Assembly (NCBI GenBank): GCA_047495785.1
Contig: JBLDXI010000015.1
Location: forward strand, 1,240,001 to 1,304,000
Reading direction: 5' to 3'
Source: Lepidodermella squamata
Taxonomy: Eukaryota; Gastrotricha
Length of the DNA: 64,000 nt
Shown here: positions 10,735-22,700 of the stretch, in pieces
Layout of the letters: each line of letters begins with the position of its first letter
Position numbering within the stretch: position 1 is the first letter of the stretch
Notes under the pieces: model-generated
Told to the model about the DNA's origin: nothing
The model's input: only the letters and a program-made list of their open reading frames with translations
Databases searched by the model: none
Position numbers and translations under genes: made by a program

Positions 10735-13700
10735 CTAAAATTAGAAAATAAATAGAAAATTAGGGATTGAACAATTTTTTTCATTTTCTTGAAAGTTTTG
10801 GTAAATTTTAATTCTAATTTCTCAAAACCTTCGATGATAACAACTGAACAAATTACGAGTACTCGGCAGACTTGACTACTCAAATGAATCAAGAAGGAAA
10901 TTAGCAAATATACTCGAGCCATTTTTTGCACTGAAAAAATGGCATCCTGATTGTTCAAGAAATGTGCCGAATTCGGATACGTTCGCGTTACGACGATGGA
11001 AACTAACTTTTCGAATGCAACGAAGCAATAAGTTCCTGTAAGAAAACAATCTTGGTTGACTCGCAGTTCAGACCACTACCCGATGATGATCAGCAAACAA
11101 ACAGATCAGGCCACATTGGTCACGTAATTCCGACGCCAGCGCAACTACATGCGCATCGAGCATACAACACCATGATAGTACGTTTCGACTTTTATACCAG
11201 ACATCCATTTTGTATCTCATATAGGCGCGTGCTTCTTCGACTGTATAGAGAAGTCACGAGGCTAGGTATTCGATTCTCAGCCCCCCTCAACTTTCAGCTT
11301 ATTCAACTTTGATTAACCTCAGTCATGTTTTCTTTCGAATTTTCATTCAAGGTAAATTATAATAAATCAACTTTTCTATCGAATAATTACTGTCGGAGTT
11401 TTCCAATTTTTAAGCGAGAAAAAAACAATGCCGTTCAATTCAGCGTCATCCCTCTCAACCCATTGGGACTAAAACGAATCAGCTTTCAACAAACCTTTGT
11501 TGCCGAAAATAATAATGCTGAACTTCATAAGCATTCGACTGTCGTTAGCCTGATCAGCTGTAAGCATGGCCCTCACAAATCGCCTGATGCCTTCTGCTCA
11601 CGATTCTATGAATGCACGGCGAACCTAGCGCAGGAACGGTTCGTGATGAGGACTTCATAGTTTACATTTTCTTGATCGCTCTTGCACCGCAATAGAATTT
11701 TTCGGAAGATTTTTATCTCATTACATCGTCGAAAATGGTTCGAGTTAAGGAGGAAATGCCGATCTTGCGAGGACGGAAACCGCCGCCCAAGCCGAAGAAG
11801 ACACTCGTTATTATCGATTACGAAGATCGTGTGGCCGCGGCCGTCGAAATGCACGTTGAAGAAGGCAAAAGTCTTCGAAAGGCTGCGAAGTTTTTCAACG
11901 TATGACACATGGCTGTGAAACGCCGTCGCGATGGAGGGTCGAAAAACGTCCGGTAGGCCAGCAGCCAGTTCTCAACGCTGACCAAGAGCGGCGCGTGGTG
12001 GATCACCTGATCAACCTCAGCGAATGCGGTTGGGAGTTCGACTGCGATGAACTCTTATTTGGCTATGAATTACCCCGACTTGCGGACTAGGCTAAACCCA
12101 GATTTCAAACCTAACCCTAACCCAAACCCTAACTTAACCCTAACCCTAAGCCTAAGCCTAACCCTAAAAAAGATACGCAAGTGGGGTACTCCTTTGGCTA
12201 TCTATCCTATTTTATTCGACATTATAATTTATGCAAACTGCTATATAGCCAGAGATTTTGTGCACTGTAGCTCAACGACGACGAGTTGAAGGCTCGAATG
12301 CATTGCAAAAAAATCAAATTATCGGCAAATTTTTTTGAAAATTTACGATTATTTCATAATTGTTTCAACTCACTCATTTCCGGGCTGGAAATCCTCTCGA
12401 TCTTGACCGATTTGCCGCTCCTCCATCATGTCATCGCCCTCCTGCTGGTCGTCCGCCTTATCGTCATCGTCCTTGCCAGGAGGTTTATCCAAATCCACCT
12501 CAATCTCCTCGCCCATTTCGTCGGTTTCAGGCGGCGGCAACTCCTGCTCATCTGCACCGCCCTTTTCGTCGCCATCCAGACACAAATCATCGGCCAAGTC
12601 CGCCAAATTGTCCTCGTTATCCTTACCAGGCCGGCCGTCAGCCTCGCCGTCCTTCGGCTCGTCAAACACCCGGTTCGGATCCTCCTCCTCATCCAAATCA
12701 CCCGGGTCAGGGATCCCGGTTTCGCTCTTTTTATTCTTCGAATCGGCCGCTCCGAGTTCGGGCGCGCTTTGATCCTCGCCCTTATCGGTTTTCTTATCAG
12801 ACTCGCGTTTTTTCTCTTCATCTTGCTCTTCATTCTCGTCCTTGTCACCCTGCCAAAATTCGACGTCAACATCCTCAGACGCCTCACTGCCCGCATCGCC
12901 CATTTGCTTATCGAGGCCATCTTTGTCGATTTCATCCGTATTTTCGTCGTCATTTTTGTCTTTCCCATCCTTATCCGGCTTCTTATCATCCTGGATATTC
13001 GCGTCCAAATCATCCGGCATTTCGATGGCGTCATCGTCCGGCTTAACGTAGTCCTCGTCATCACGATCCGGCCGCTGTTCGCCCTGCAAATCTTCGATTT
13101 GGTCCGAACTTTCGATTTTCTTCGACACATCCTTCTGGCCTTGGCCTTCGTCCTCGCCGAAACCACCGTCTTGAATGTCGACCAAATCGCATTTGCCATT
13201 CGGGTCAACTTCCAACTTTTTATCCTTCGATTTAGCCAACGAGGGGAGGCAGAGCCCGTTCGCGAGGAGGGACGCGAATAGCCCGGCGGTTAAATTCGCC
13301 AGTCTCAACTCGGAAATGTGAAGTCGAAGCAATTTCGCAAGAATATCACGGAAAATTAAGGCGGAATACGTGACAAACGGCCGCGATAATTCGAGAATTT
13401 TTGCCGATTTTCGAACGTTGAATAATCGATCGAATTTCATCGATAATTCCGATTCGAATTCTGAGTGCAATTTTCCGATTGCCGAAAATGCGTTTTCATC
13501 AGATTCGAACAATTTCGAACTTTCAGACCGGAAAAACGCGGCAAATCGTGCCAGTTTTTGCTCGAGAACCAGCCAATCACTGACAACATCGAATCGATCG
13601 CTTGATTGATCGGAATCGATTTCGCCCGAATTTTCGAATGATTTTTCAACCGATTTTAGAGACTCAGAAAATTTGGCGAAATGAACGCCATTTTCAGCGA

Positions 13701-16700
13701 AAAATTGATGTAAATTCGAGAAAATCTCGCCCAAATTTCGCAACAGATCTTCAGCGCTACAACCAGGTTTGAAGGTTCCGCTGAAATATTGGTCATCTCG
13801 CGATTCGATTTGCTTGATCGAATCGACAACTTCACGCAATTTCGCCTCGATCGGAATCAGCGAATCTTGGTTTATCGATTGATTTAGCGACGGAATTTCG
13901 GCCAAAATCAGTTGTTGGCATGTTTCGAAATTTGGAGCCGCCTTAATCCAATTTTTCAACGTTTCGATCAAAATTGATAAATTCACAGCGATTATCGATA
14001 TCGATGGAATCGGGTGATTTTTCTCTGATTTTTTAGCCGTCGAAAATTCGTTCAACAGCGAATATTGGTCCATGAATTGAGCGATCAATTTGCGCTGAGC
14101 GAAAATTTTCTGAGCCATATCGCCAACTGAACCGCGAGCTCTTTCAACCACCCTCGGCCCGAGGATTTCATGCGGACTGGCCATTAATCGATCAATCAAA
14201 TGAAATCGACCAATTAGTCGCCAATACTTTTGATCGGCATTCGACAGAATTTCACCGATTCCAGCACCCAAATCGATTTTATCGAAGTGAATCGATAGCA
14301 GATCAGCTTCGAGTGATTGCCGAGTCAAATTTCGAACTGTGGTACCCAGGCCGGTTCGGTATGAGATTCCGATATCGGTGATTTTGTGGAATAAATCGGT
14401 CAAAGCGCGCAATTTCCGCTGTTGAAGAGCTTTGACGTTCTTCTCCCACTTCGGCTCGTCCTTCTCGCGGTCACCCAAGGCGACTGAGGACAGCTCGGTG
14501 TAGACTTTCAGGATATGCCGCGATAGATCGTTCAGCGAGTTCGGTAGTTCTGAATCCGAAGATTTCGTTGAAGATACACATCGGTCGTGGGCGACTCGTA
14601 GGAGTTGAGGCCAGGCTGGTAGCGAAGGATTTTGAGCGCTGAATTGCTGGACAGTCTGACTATCGCATCTCGCGACAAACTAAATTAAAGAAATGGGTGA
14701 TTCCATGACTTTGTTGCAAAAATCGACAAAAATAAACTAGCGATAAGGCCAATAAATTATATATTTTCAGAAAGCTCGTAACCTGCACAACACAAATCAA
14801 ATCAAATTTTGTCGAACCTAAAATTTTTTTCCACCTTTATTACGAAATTTGCGAGGTACCTTTTGACAAGCACAATTTTTAGGTTTTGGCTCATTTTTTC
14901 AGCAATTATATTTTGATTTCTAATGCACGCAGCAATCTATTTAAAGTCATAAAATCAAACGTCATATCAAACTGAAGTTTCCCATGAATTTTTTTCCTGA
15001 TCGGGTTAATCTATTATGCTTGTCAAATATGGTCAAAAAATGCACTGTCAAAATGTCTGTCCGCAACAAAAAATATCAATTTTTCCTCCTACTTCCTTTA
15101 TGTGCGCGTAAGAGACCCGTTTTCATTTTTGCTAAGTCATGAAATGGAAGAACTCTCGAATGCGTAATTTTTCAGGGTGGCAGCACCTTTAGATTAGGTC
15201 GAAACACCCGTTGCGGACAGACAAATTATGCTGCGGACAGACGTTGCGGACAGACAGTTTTGGGTAAATAGTAAAGATTGAATAACATTGTTATTATACA
15301 AATTTCAGCTAACTGCAGCTGTGCAAAATAAACTCATACTAATTGCGCGAAGTAGTTGACAGGCTGATGTCGTAGGCAGGTTGAGGAAATACTTATATTA
15401 TTTTTGCAGCAGTTCACTAGTTTCATGACTGTATGGTAATTTGCCAAAAAGCTTTAAAATTTCATTTTTTGATACCTGGTACCTTGAAGTAACCTCTAGT
15501 AACCTCTAGTATATAAAAAACTTAGAACTTAATATTATGTCATCAACCGCGCGTTCTCAAAAATGCAGAGCGAACTATAGCGAGGAGAAGAAAGCTGAGA
15601 TGAAGCGAAAAAACACGTGAGTTTTGCTCGTCGACTGATTTTTTTTATCACATGCATTTACGTCCATATATAGAATTGCTAGGCGGGAACAACGAGCTCT
15701 GCTCTCCGAAACTAAAAAGAAGAATGTCCGAGTGACAGACAAAACTGCGCGAGCGATATCGCGAGCGAATTCTGCTTGTGCAGCTCTGGAAAACCTAAGT
15801 GTCGGCTCAGAAGAATGTTCTTATGACCGCAGCCGACTCAGCCGCGACCTGAAGAAATTGGAGTCTTCTTTGCCGAAGTCGATTTCTGATGAGAAGAAGA
15901 CTATTCTCGTTAAGAAACTGGCCGAGCGGCATGGAGTCAAGGTCACGAATCCTATCGCAAGAAAACCAGCCAACGCGCTACCTGAAGAAACCAGAGAAAA
16001 AGTCCTTCAATTCTTCCAAACAAACAGCCGCGTATCGCCAAATCATAAAGATGTGATTAAAGTTAACGGTCAAATGATCAGCAAGGCCGATCTCGAGTTG
16101 TACCTGCGGGAAGCCTATGGACAATACTCCGATGAGAATCCTAATAATCCCTTAGGTCAGTCCGAAATTTAATATTTATAGAGTGGTGTATATTTTACAT
16201 ATGCTTTTATATATCAGGAATTTCGAAATTCTCTGAGCTGAGGCCTCCACACATTCGGCTGAAGGGCGATCGCCCAGAGCATGTATGCGTATGTATACAT
16301 CATGAGAACTTTGAAGCTTTACTGAAAGCTGTTCGTCAAGCCGTTCAAGGCTTTCCGACAACTTGCACCGACTTTCTCGCGATGGTTCGTTAATATTAAT
16401 ACTTTGATTGGACGTTTTCGTTATTCTTAAATTTAGGCAGTTTGCGGTGGCACTTCGAAAATGGATCACGAATGCGCCCACGGATTCTGCGAGAACTGTG
16501 GTTTGGTGAAGTTACAGCAATTGCAGGTTTCTACAATACCTCTTAATATCTCCTTCGTTTTTACCTGTTTTTTTCAGGAACGTCTGCTGAACGATAGCAA
16601 TAAAGACGTGGAGTGCGAATTCTTCGAGTGGGAATCGATCGAGCGACAGTATACGACGACTCGGACAGTCAAGGGGACAAAGGAAACATCAACAAAAACC

Positions 16701-19700
16701 ACCAAGGTTACTTGTGAATTGTGAAGATGCGACTTGCAGCTAATTTAATCTAATTAAATAGGTCACGGAGAAAGTTGACAAGAAGCTGACTCTTGAGTGT
16801 TTATTCGAGAAAATAAATGGCCAATTTCAACCATTCGCTATCCATTGCTGGGTAAAAGCCCACCAACAAGACACGTTCAATTCGTTGATCGCCGATTCAA
16901 ATGAGACCTCGTGCGTCTTTCAGATCGATTTTGCTGAGAATTTTGCAATTCAGCAACAGGTGATTCAACAATATTAATAAATTTTGATTTGAAAATAATA
17001 ATTTTGGTTGATTTTGTAGTCGGAAGTGCAGTCGGCGCATTGGAACCACCAGCAGGTTACGCTCTTCACCTTCGTAGCTTGGATTGGCGAGGAGAAAGCT
17101 TCCTACGTGGTTGCAAGCGACCGACTTTCGCATGACTCCAACGCGGCCTACTGCTTCCTCCTGAAGGTGCTGACCGATTTGAAACTTCGATACCCAGCTC
17201 TTCGCAAGTTTGACGGGTTTAGCGATGGGGCCAAGATGCATTTCAAGCAGCGTTTCTTCTTGGGCAGCCTCAGCATCTTGGTCCAGGAGCTCGCCCTTGA
17301 AAGCCTCAAGTGGCACTTCTTCGCGTCATATCATGGCAAGGGCGCGCTTCACCACACTGATACACTTCAGCATGGTCGACGATGTGGAAGATGAAGATGA
17401 GGAGGAATTAAATTTCAATCCGAAATCATCTAGCACATTTGTTGAGGAAACAAGGCCCCCTACAAGGAAACGGTTAGTTCAATTGTGTTTAAAATATCAT
17501 GAGGTTAATAATTTGGACCATTCCTTCTTCAGAAGTCGAACTTCCACTGGTAACAAGGCGTCGAGGAAGGCCAGCAGAATGGAGCGAAATCAGTCCGCTG
17601 ACGACAACAATGATTCTCTCCTCGAAATATGTAGCTCCTGCCGTCGCAAGGACCAGCGCAAAGGTCTACAGTGCCAGCACTGCCGCATGATGGACTGCGC
17701 GACTTGCTGCCTCGGTGGTACGATGCCCTACTCCTGCGAACTTTGCAGGGACATTTACGATTAATTCTGACTAATTTTGACTTTTAAACTTGTTGTTTTT
17801 CTGTGTATCAGTGTGGTGAAATGTTGCGGACAGACAGAAGCTTCTTTCAAGGCAACTGTCTGTCCGCAACGTCTGTCCGCAACGTTGTAATTTTAAAATT
17901 AATAAATGCGGTGCTAAGCCATCACTTGAATGTCGCTGCCTAACAATTTTTTTTCAAAGTAGAACTGCTAATCGCTGAATTTTTTATACATTCTCATAGG
18001 GACACGCATCGCCTGACTAGTAACTCTCATAAATATCAAGGGGTCACATTATTGTTGGTTAAAAATGTCTGTCCGCAACGCATTGCTAATACCTCCGCTT
18101 ACTCAGAACCAAGTAAAACTTTTTGGAAGCAGTCGGCATTTTGAATGCAACAGCCGAAAACCATGCATAATAAAAAAAATTACTTCATTTGGAGTCAAAC
18201 TAAAAGTGCTATGCGAGCAAGAATGTCGTAACTTTGTCAATTTTGTCTGTCCGCAACGCGTGGAATCACCCAAATATATGAAAATTAATCATTTCATCCT
18301 GAATAAATCTTTGTTGAATGACATTGTTCATTCCGTAGTTAAGGATTTATGCCGAATTTTGCATTACCACTTGTATAATAACAAGTAGCACACTAGCACC
18401 TTAAATCAATATATGCATGTAAACAAGAAAACAATAGCTATTCTTAGTTCTCGACTTGTCATAGTTAGGAATTATCTGCCATATGTGTTTTTCCAATAAA
18501 ACATGAACGCTCCCGATGATCGATCTTCTATTGATATTCCGTCGGAACTGGCCTTTACACTCTTCTTTTGTAATGCAATAATCGGCCTTGCTGCTGTAGT
18601 AGCCGTTTTGTTTCTGGTGATAATCATATTATTCACCCTGTTAATCAAGAAAACACTCCTGAAAAGCCGAGCCAATAGCTGTCCGTCCTGTAGCTGTGGA
18701 GGAGGGCACTGGCAGAGGAGGTCCGATTCAATTCGGAGCGAACACGGTGACGAGCTGTTTGTACTACATGACTCAGGCCGTGACGATCCAGACCGCTTCT
18801 TCATTTTCGGCACCCGACGAAGTTTATCGTGGTTGTTTGTATATCGAAACTTGGCAGCGGATGGAAAATTTAAGATGGCGCCAAAATACTTTTTACAGCT
18901 GTTCACTATTCACGTCGTGCTCGCTCTGCGTGCCCGCACTGTTTGGCTTGTTGCCAAATAAATATCGAACAACCTACGACCGTTTCTTTACCGCTGTTCC
19001 TTTTCCTAAGTTAAATGATTAATTTGGACTGACTTGTCGCAGCAATGCACCATGAAATAGGTAAAACTTCAGCGAATGGGTAGACGATCGTTTTCAAATT
19101 GAGCAAAGGATGGATTTATAAATTGATAAAGCTTTACGAAGACTATGAACGTCATCCTCAGCTAATGACGTGTCGCCTCTCTATCACAAAAATGCTGGAG
19201 CTAGGCGACCGAGTGTTGAACTGGGCACAAAGGAGGGCACGTTGGAAGGCAGCACTACTCCATCACCTACAAACTGTTACAGGAGACATTTTTCCTCCCT
19301 GAAGATGTACCGATGAGGTTCTCAAGAGCTCTGTGTTCGCGTCTCAAGGGCACGCCCACTGCCATTGTGGCGTGCAGGGGTGCCAACTGCCGCTGTCGTA
19401 AAAACGAGCTGATTTGCAACAGCAGGTGCCATCCGAGAAAAAATTGCGACAATCTGAACAATTTTTCATTTCGTCATCAAGAGGTTTGCTCAATGCGGCT
19501 GTCGAGTGCATTTGAAAGCCATGACTCGTCGTTAATATTGAACAATCGCCTTCTCAGGCCGTTTATATTCGAGATTGCCAACAACTACGGTGGGCAATTT
19601 TTTCGTTAATGTCTATTGCACGCCGAGTTGTATTAAACCGATGCGGCAGGTCGTGCGCGACTTCATTGACGTCCTGTATGTCCTGGTTGGGCTTCATTCC

Positions 19701-22700
19701 TTGCAATCTCATCACCCTCACGCGCTGCGTCTGTGTTTCGACAACACGCCAGCAGGACAACAAAGCCAGACGATGGAACGCATGAACATCACCCTCGTCG
19801 AAAAGAAAACCAGTCCCACCACTAGTGACGAAGTGGCAATTGGCTTATTTTTGGACGAGGAAGGCCGTGAAGAACTAGCGAACTATTACAGAAAAGTCTT
19901 CGAACAGGTTTAATTTATTATTCGAATCGATGGACGACACTTCTTTCCGCAGCAATTCTTTTTTTCCGCAGGAACGCCTCTTTTCCGCAGTAAAAACAAC
20001 TTTTTCTCGCAGCAAAATTAAAAAATGTAATTCTGTATTTTTAATTGTAAAAATTAGTATGATGGGAGTAAAGCGATAACGAATGCTGCCCGCAAAGTCT
20101 TCAAACGTGCTAAACGCCTAATGTGCTGGTTTCACCTTATGAAAATTGTCCACGAAAAGTGGCGAGGCGAACGAAGGCCGAAACTGTATAAGCGAATTGT
20201 TGGTGACTTGAGGGCGCTGCAATTGGCTCGATCGCGTGCAGAATTCAAGAAAGTCGGGTAACTGTTCGTTCAGAAATGGGGCAATCACCGACACGCCGCG
20301 ACATTCGTAAGATTTTTTCGTCGCCGATACCTGAAAGGAGAGTATTCGAGGAGGTATGAGGGTGCGTCCCCATATTCAACGACGAATAACGGCCTCGAGT
20401 CGCGCAATGGCCTGGTTAAGAAGGACTTGAAGCGAGAGCGATTCCATTTGCGCAATCTACTCGTAAAGCTGTTTCTAGAGTTGCTAGAGAACGAATCCAA
20501 GAGCTCGCGACTATTCTATAGCGATGAACCTAAAGCTACATCGACTCCTTTCCGCCAGGCTTGGGTCGCCCTGAAAGTAGCGAAGCTGAACGGCGAACGA
20601 AAGCACCCAAAACCATGCAACAGAGTTTTCAAGTTGGAACATGATCTCTATGTCGCCACTACCCCGGCCGTTCCCGATGGGCATGAAAAAGCGCAAGAGC
20701 GGCGTCGCTATGGCTCGTGGAAGAACTTCGATGAGTATCGCTGGATGAATATCGGGGAACACTACAAAGCCCTTGGTCGCAAATGACTTGCTGGTTCATA
20801 CTTGCTGGCTCATTATCGTTTTCTGTTTGATTGTTGCAATAAAAGTGTTTTTCTAATAGCTTTCTCTCATTTCCTAATTAAAATGCGATTTTTTTATTTT
20901 GCTGCGAAAAAAGTTGTTTTTACTGCGGAAAAGAGGCGTTCCTGCGGAAAAAAAGAATTGCTGCGGAAAAAAGTAATTTGCTGCGGAAAAAGGAATTTGC
21001 TGCGGGATAAAGTATAATTCGAATCGATTAATAGACCAAATATATTTAAAACAAATCGCCCCTGAATTGGAATCCGTGGCGGCCGACCTGTTTTTTAAGC
21101 AAGAAGCTGCAGAACCTTTTAGCCTGGATCGTATATTTCTTCGCATGTGAACTTGGTATTTATCGCCTCGAATTTCGTTTTCCGGTAATTAGAAGCTTCC
21201 ATATAAATTTTTAAGCTAAATAGGAGGCTCCCAGGGTCCTAAATGCCCGAGTAAAAGTCGGTTAACTAGCGGCAAAATTGCGAACTTTTTTTAAAGTGAA
21301 TTCATCCATTTTTTTTAATTAACACTACCTGGGAGAATCTTCTGTAATTAATCCACGACTTTGCAGAAAAATGAAAAAAAAATTATCGGAGAAAACCCGG
21401 AAAATCCTAATGGTAACTGGTTGGAAAATTTTCGACATTTTACCCAGTTGCACCAAATTTCCCTGGAATGTTTAGATCCCATTGCCATGTGAAATGCTTT
21501 ATTGCTATTCTTGTAGCATTTTGAATTTTTCAAAGGATTTTTTTGCCTTGAGATATAACTTCGCCTTTCATTTTAGAGTTTTGGATTCCTTTTCCGTGTA
21601 TTTTGCTCTTTTGCGTTCCGCTCGATGATCGGCTAAGGCGCTACGGAAGAACGGGATGAACGCGCACGAGGAAGTCGCGGTAAAGGAGACAGACGGCGCG
21701 TGGAGACGAGTCGACAACATCGCGTACGATCCGAAGACGAAGGAAGGCATTGTCATCGACCCAGCCATCCGGATCGAAAAGTCGGCCACCCAGTTTCAGG
21801 AGGTGGACGATGAGAAGAGGGCAATTTACTTGCCCTGCGCTCCGTACCTACTCGAGGTCTACAAACTCAAGTCCACTGAAGTTAACGGGGCTTTCATTGG
21901 CGCCCGAGGCACCGTCACCCGTGGCCTAATTGAACTACTCAAACAACTTGATCTTAACCGTAGCTTACTTAACGATATTGTTCTCAGTGTTACTAAGGAT
22001 TCCTGCAGAATTCTGCATCACCACTTGTATACCAAGTAGATTTTAAGCTCAAGTGTATCTATAAATACAACAACTATGTGTATCTGTACTATAGCTCTTA
22101 GAGTTCTCAAATATTTTGTGTCGTAGGGCAAACAGTTAGATTCTATCTGTCTCAATTTGTTTTTCAATAAAACATGCGTTCTTCTTCTATGGGACACGTT
22201 GTACATTTAAAATTTGATTGTTTTGCCATGTTCAGAAGTTATTCCATTTTGCGCGAAAATGGTGATTTGAATGTTCAAGAAAGTAGTTGATGGAGAAAAC
22301 AATTTTAATCTTAAAAAGGAATTTGATGAGATTTCGGTAAATTTAGCTTCGATCACAATTTTAAAAAATCTTCAACGTTTTATGGCTCGAATAATCTAAA
22401 TATGATTCGGTTTCGAAGGAAATACAATTTTAATCAATAAATAAAGAAAACCAACCAGTTCATGGCTCGGAATTTTCGTCGATTCAACGCTGGATACCTC
22501 CGTGGTTTCCACCTCCTCGGAGAACTGAATCGAATTCGGGTCGAATTCCTGCTGATCCGCGCCACCAGTCGTCGCTGCTTTCATCGGCAACAATCGATCA
22601 GCAGTCAGCACTTTACCAACCGGCGTCACCAAACTCTCGGCGAACAACCGCCGCGCCCGGGCCAGCTTTTTATGCGCCTGGTGCACGGCCGTTTTCACGC

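Larger units (their letters stand above)
10735..12373. other. MDN1 intron 19 with HTH remnant and telomere-like tract
   Basis: 1.64 kb intron containing a decayed pogo-like transposase N-terminus (11735-12090) and directly after it a telomere-like tract. The remainder (10735-11730) shows no convincing gene. Confidence 0.5.
15054..18257 (+). mobile_element. DNA transposon with TGTCTGTCCGCAAC iterons
   Basis: The 14-mer TGTCTGTCCGCAAC recurs on both sides of a multi-exon gene. Left side: + at 15054-15067; inverted at 15210-15223, 15243-15256 and a shorter one at 15231-15242. Right side: inverted at 17823-17836; + at 17857-17870, 17871-17883 (13 of 14), 18066-18079 and 18244-18257. The left cluster is mainly inverted relative to the right, as expected for transposase-binding sites in (sub)terminal inverted repeats. 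Terminal bases and target duplication were not identified, so the true element may extend beyond these coordinates. The coding content is a DDE-like protein. Confidence 0.65.
19932..21016 (+). mobile_element. Internally deleted MULE with long inverted repeats
   Basis: Inverted repeats: the left arm at 19944-20026 is almost identical to the reverse complement of 20888-20970 over about 85 bases; the right arm has two extra units of a CCGCAGCAAATT iteron, reaching 21010. The 12-mer ATTCGAATCGAT flanks the element in direct orientation at 19920-19931 and 21017-21028, consistent with the roughly 9-bp target duplication of Mutator-like elements, slightly longer. Outermost bases of the two arms differ, so ends are approximate. 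The interior holds only the C-terminal half of a MULE transposase. Confidence 0.7.

Noticed and set aside
11325-11660. Frame ending with a CKHGPH..FCSRFYEC stretch reminiscent of a chitin-binding (CBM14) module
   Set aside because: Only three cysteines, no signal peptide, no flanking module; too weak to call.
12286-13281. Long plus-strand open frame of 331 codons and others beside it
   Set aside because: Exactly antisense to the Asp/Glu/Lys-rich MDN1 exon 19; low-complexity codons leave reverse frames open. No splice signals or motifs of its own.
17823-18257. Regularly recurring TGTCTGTCCGCAAC considered as a CRISPR-like array
   Set aside because: Eukaryotic context, variable spacing and mixed orientation; fits transposase-binding iterons.
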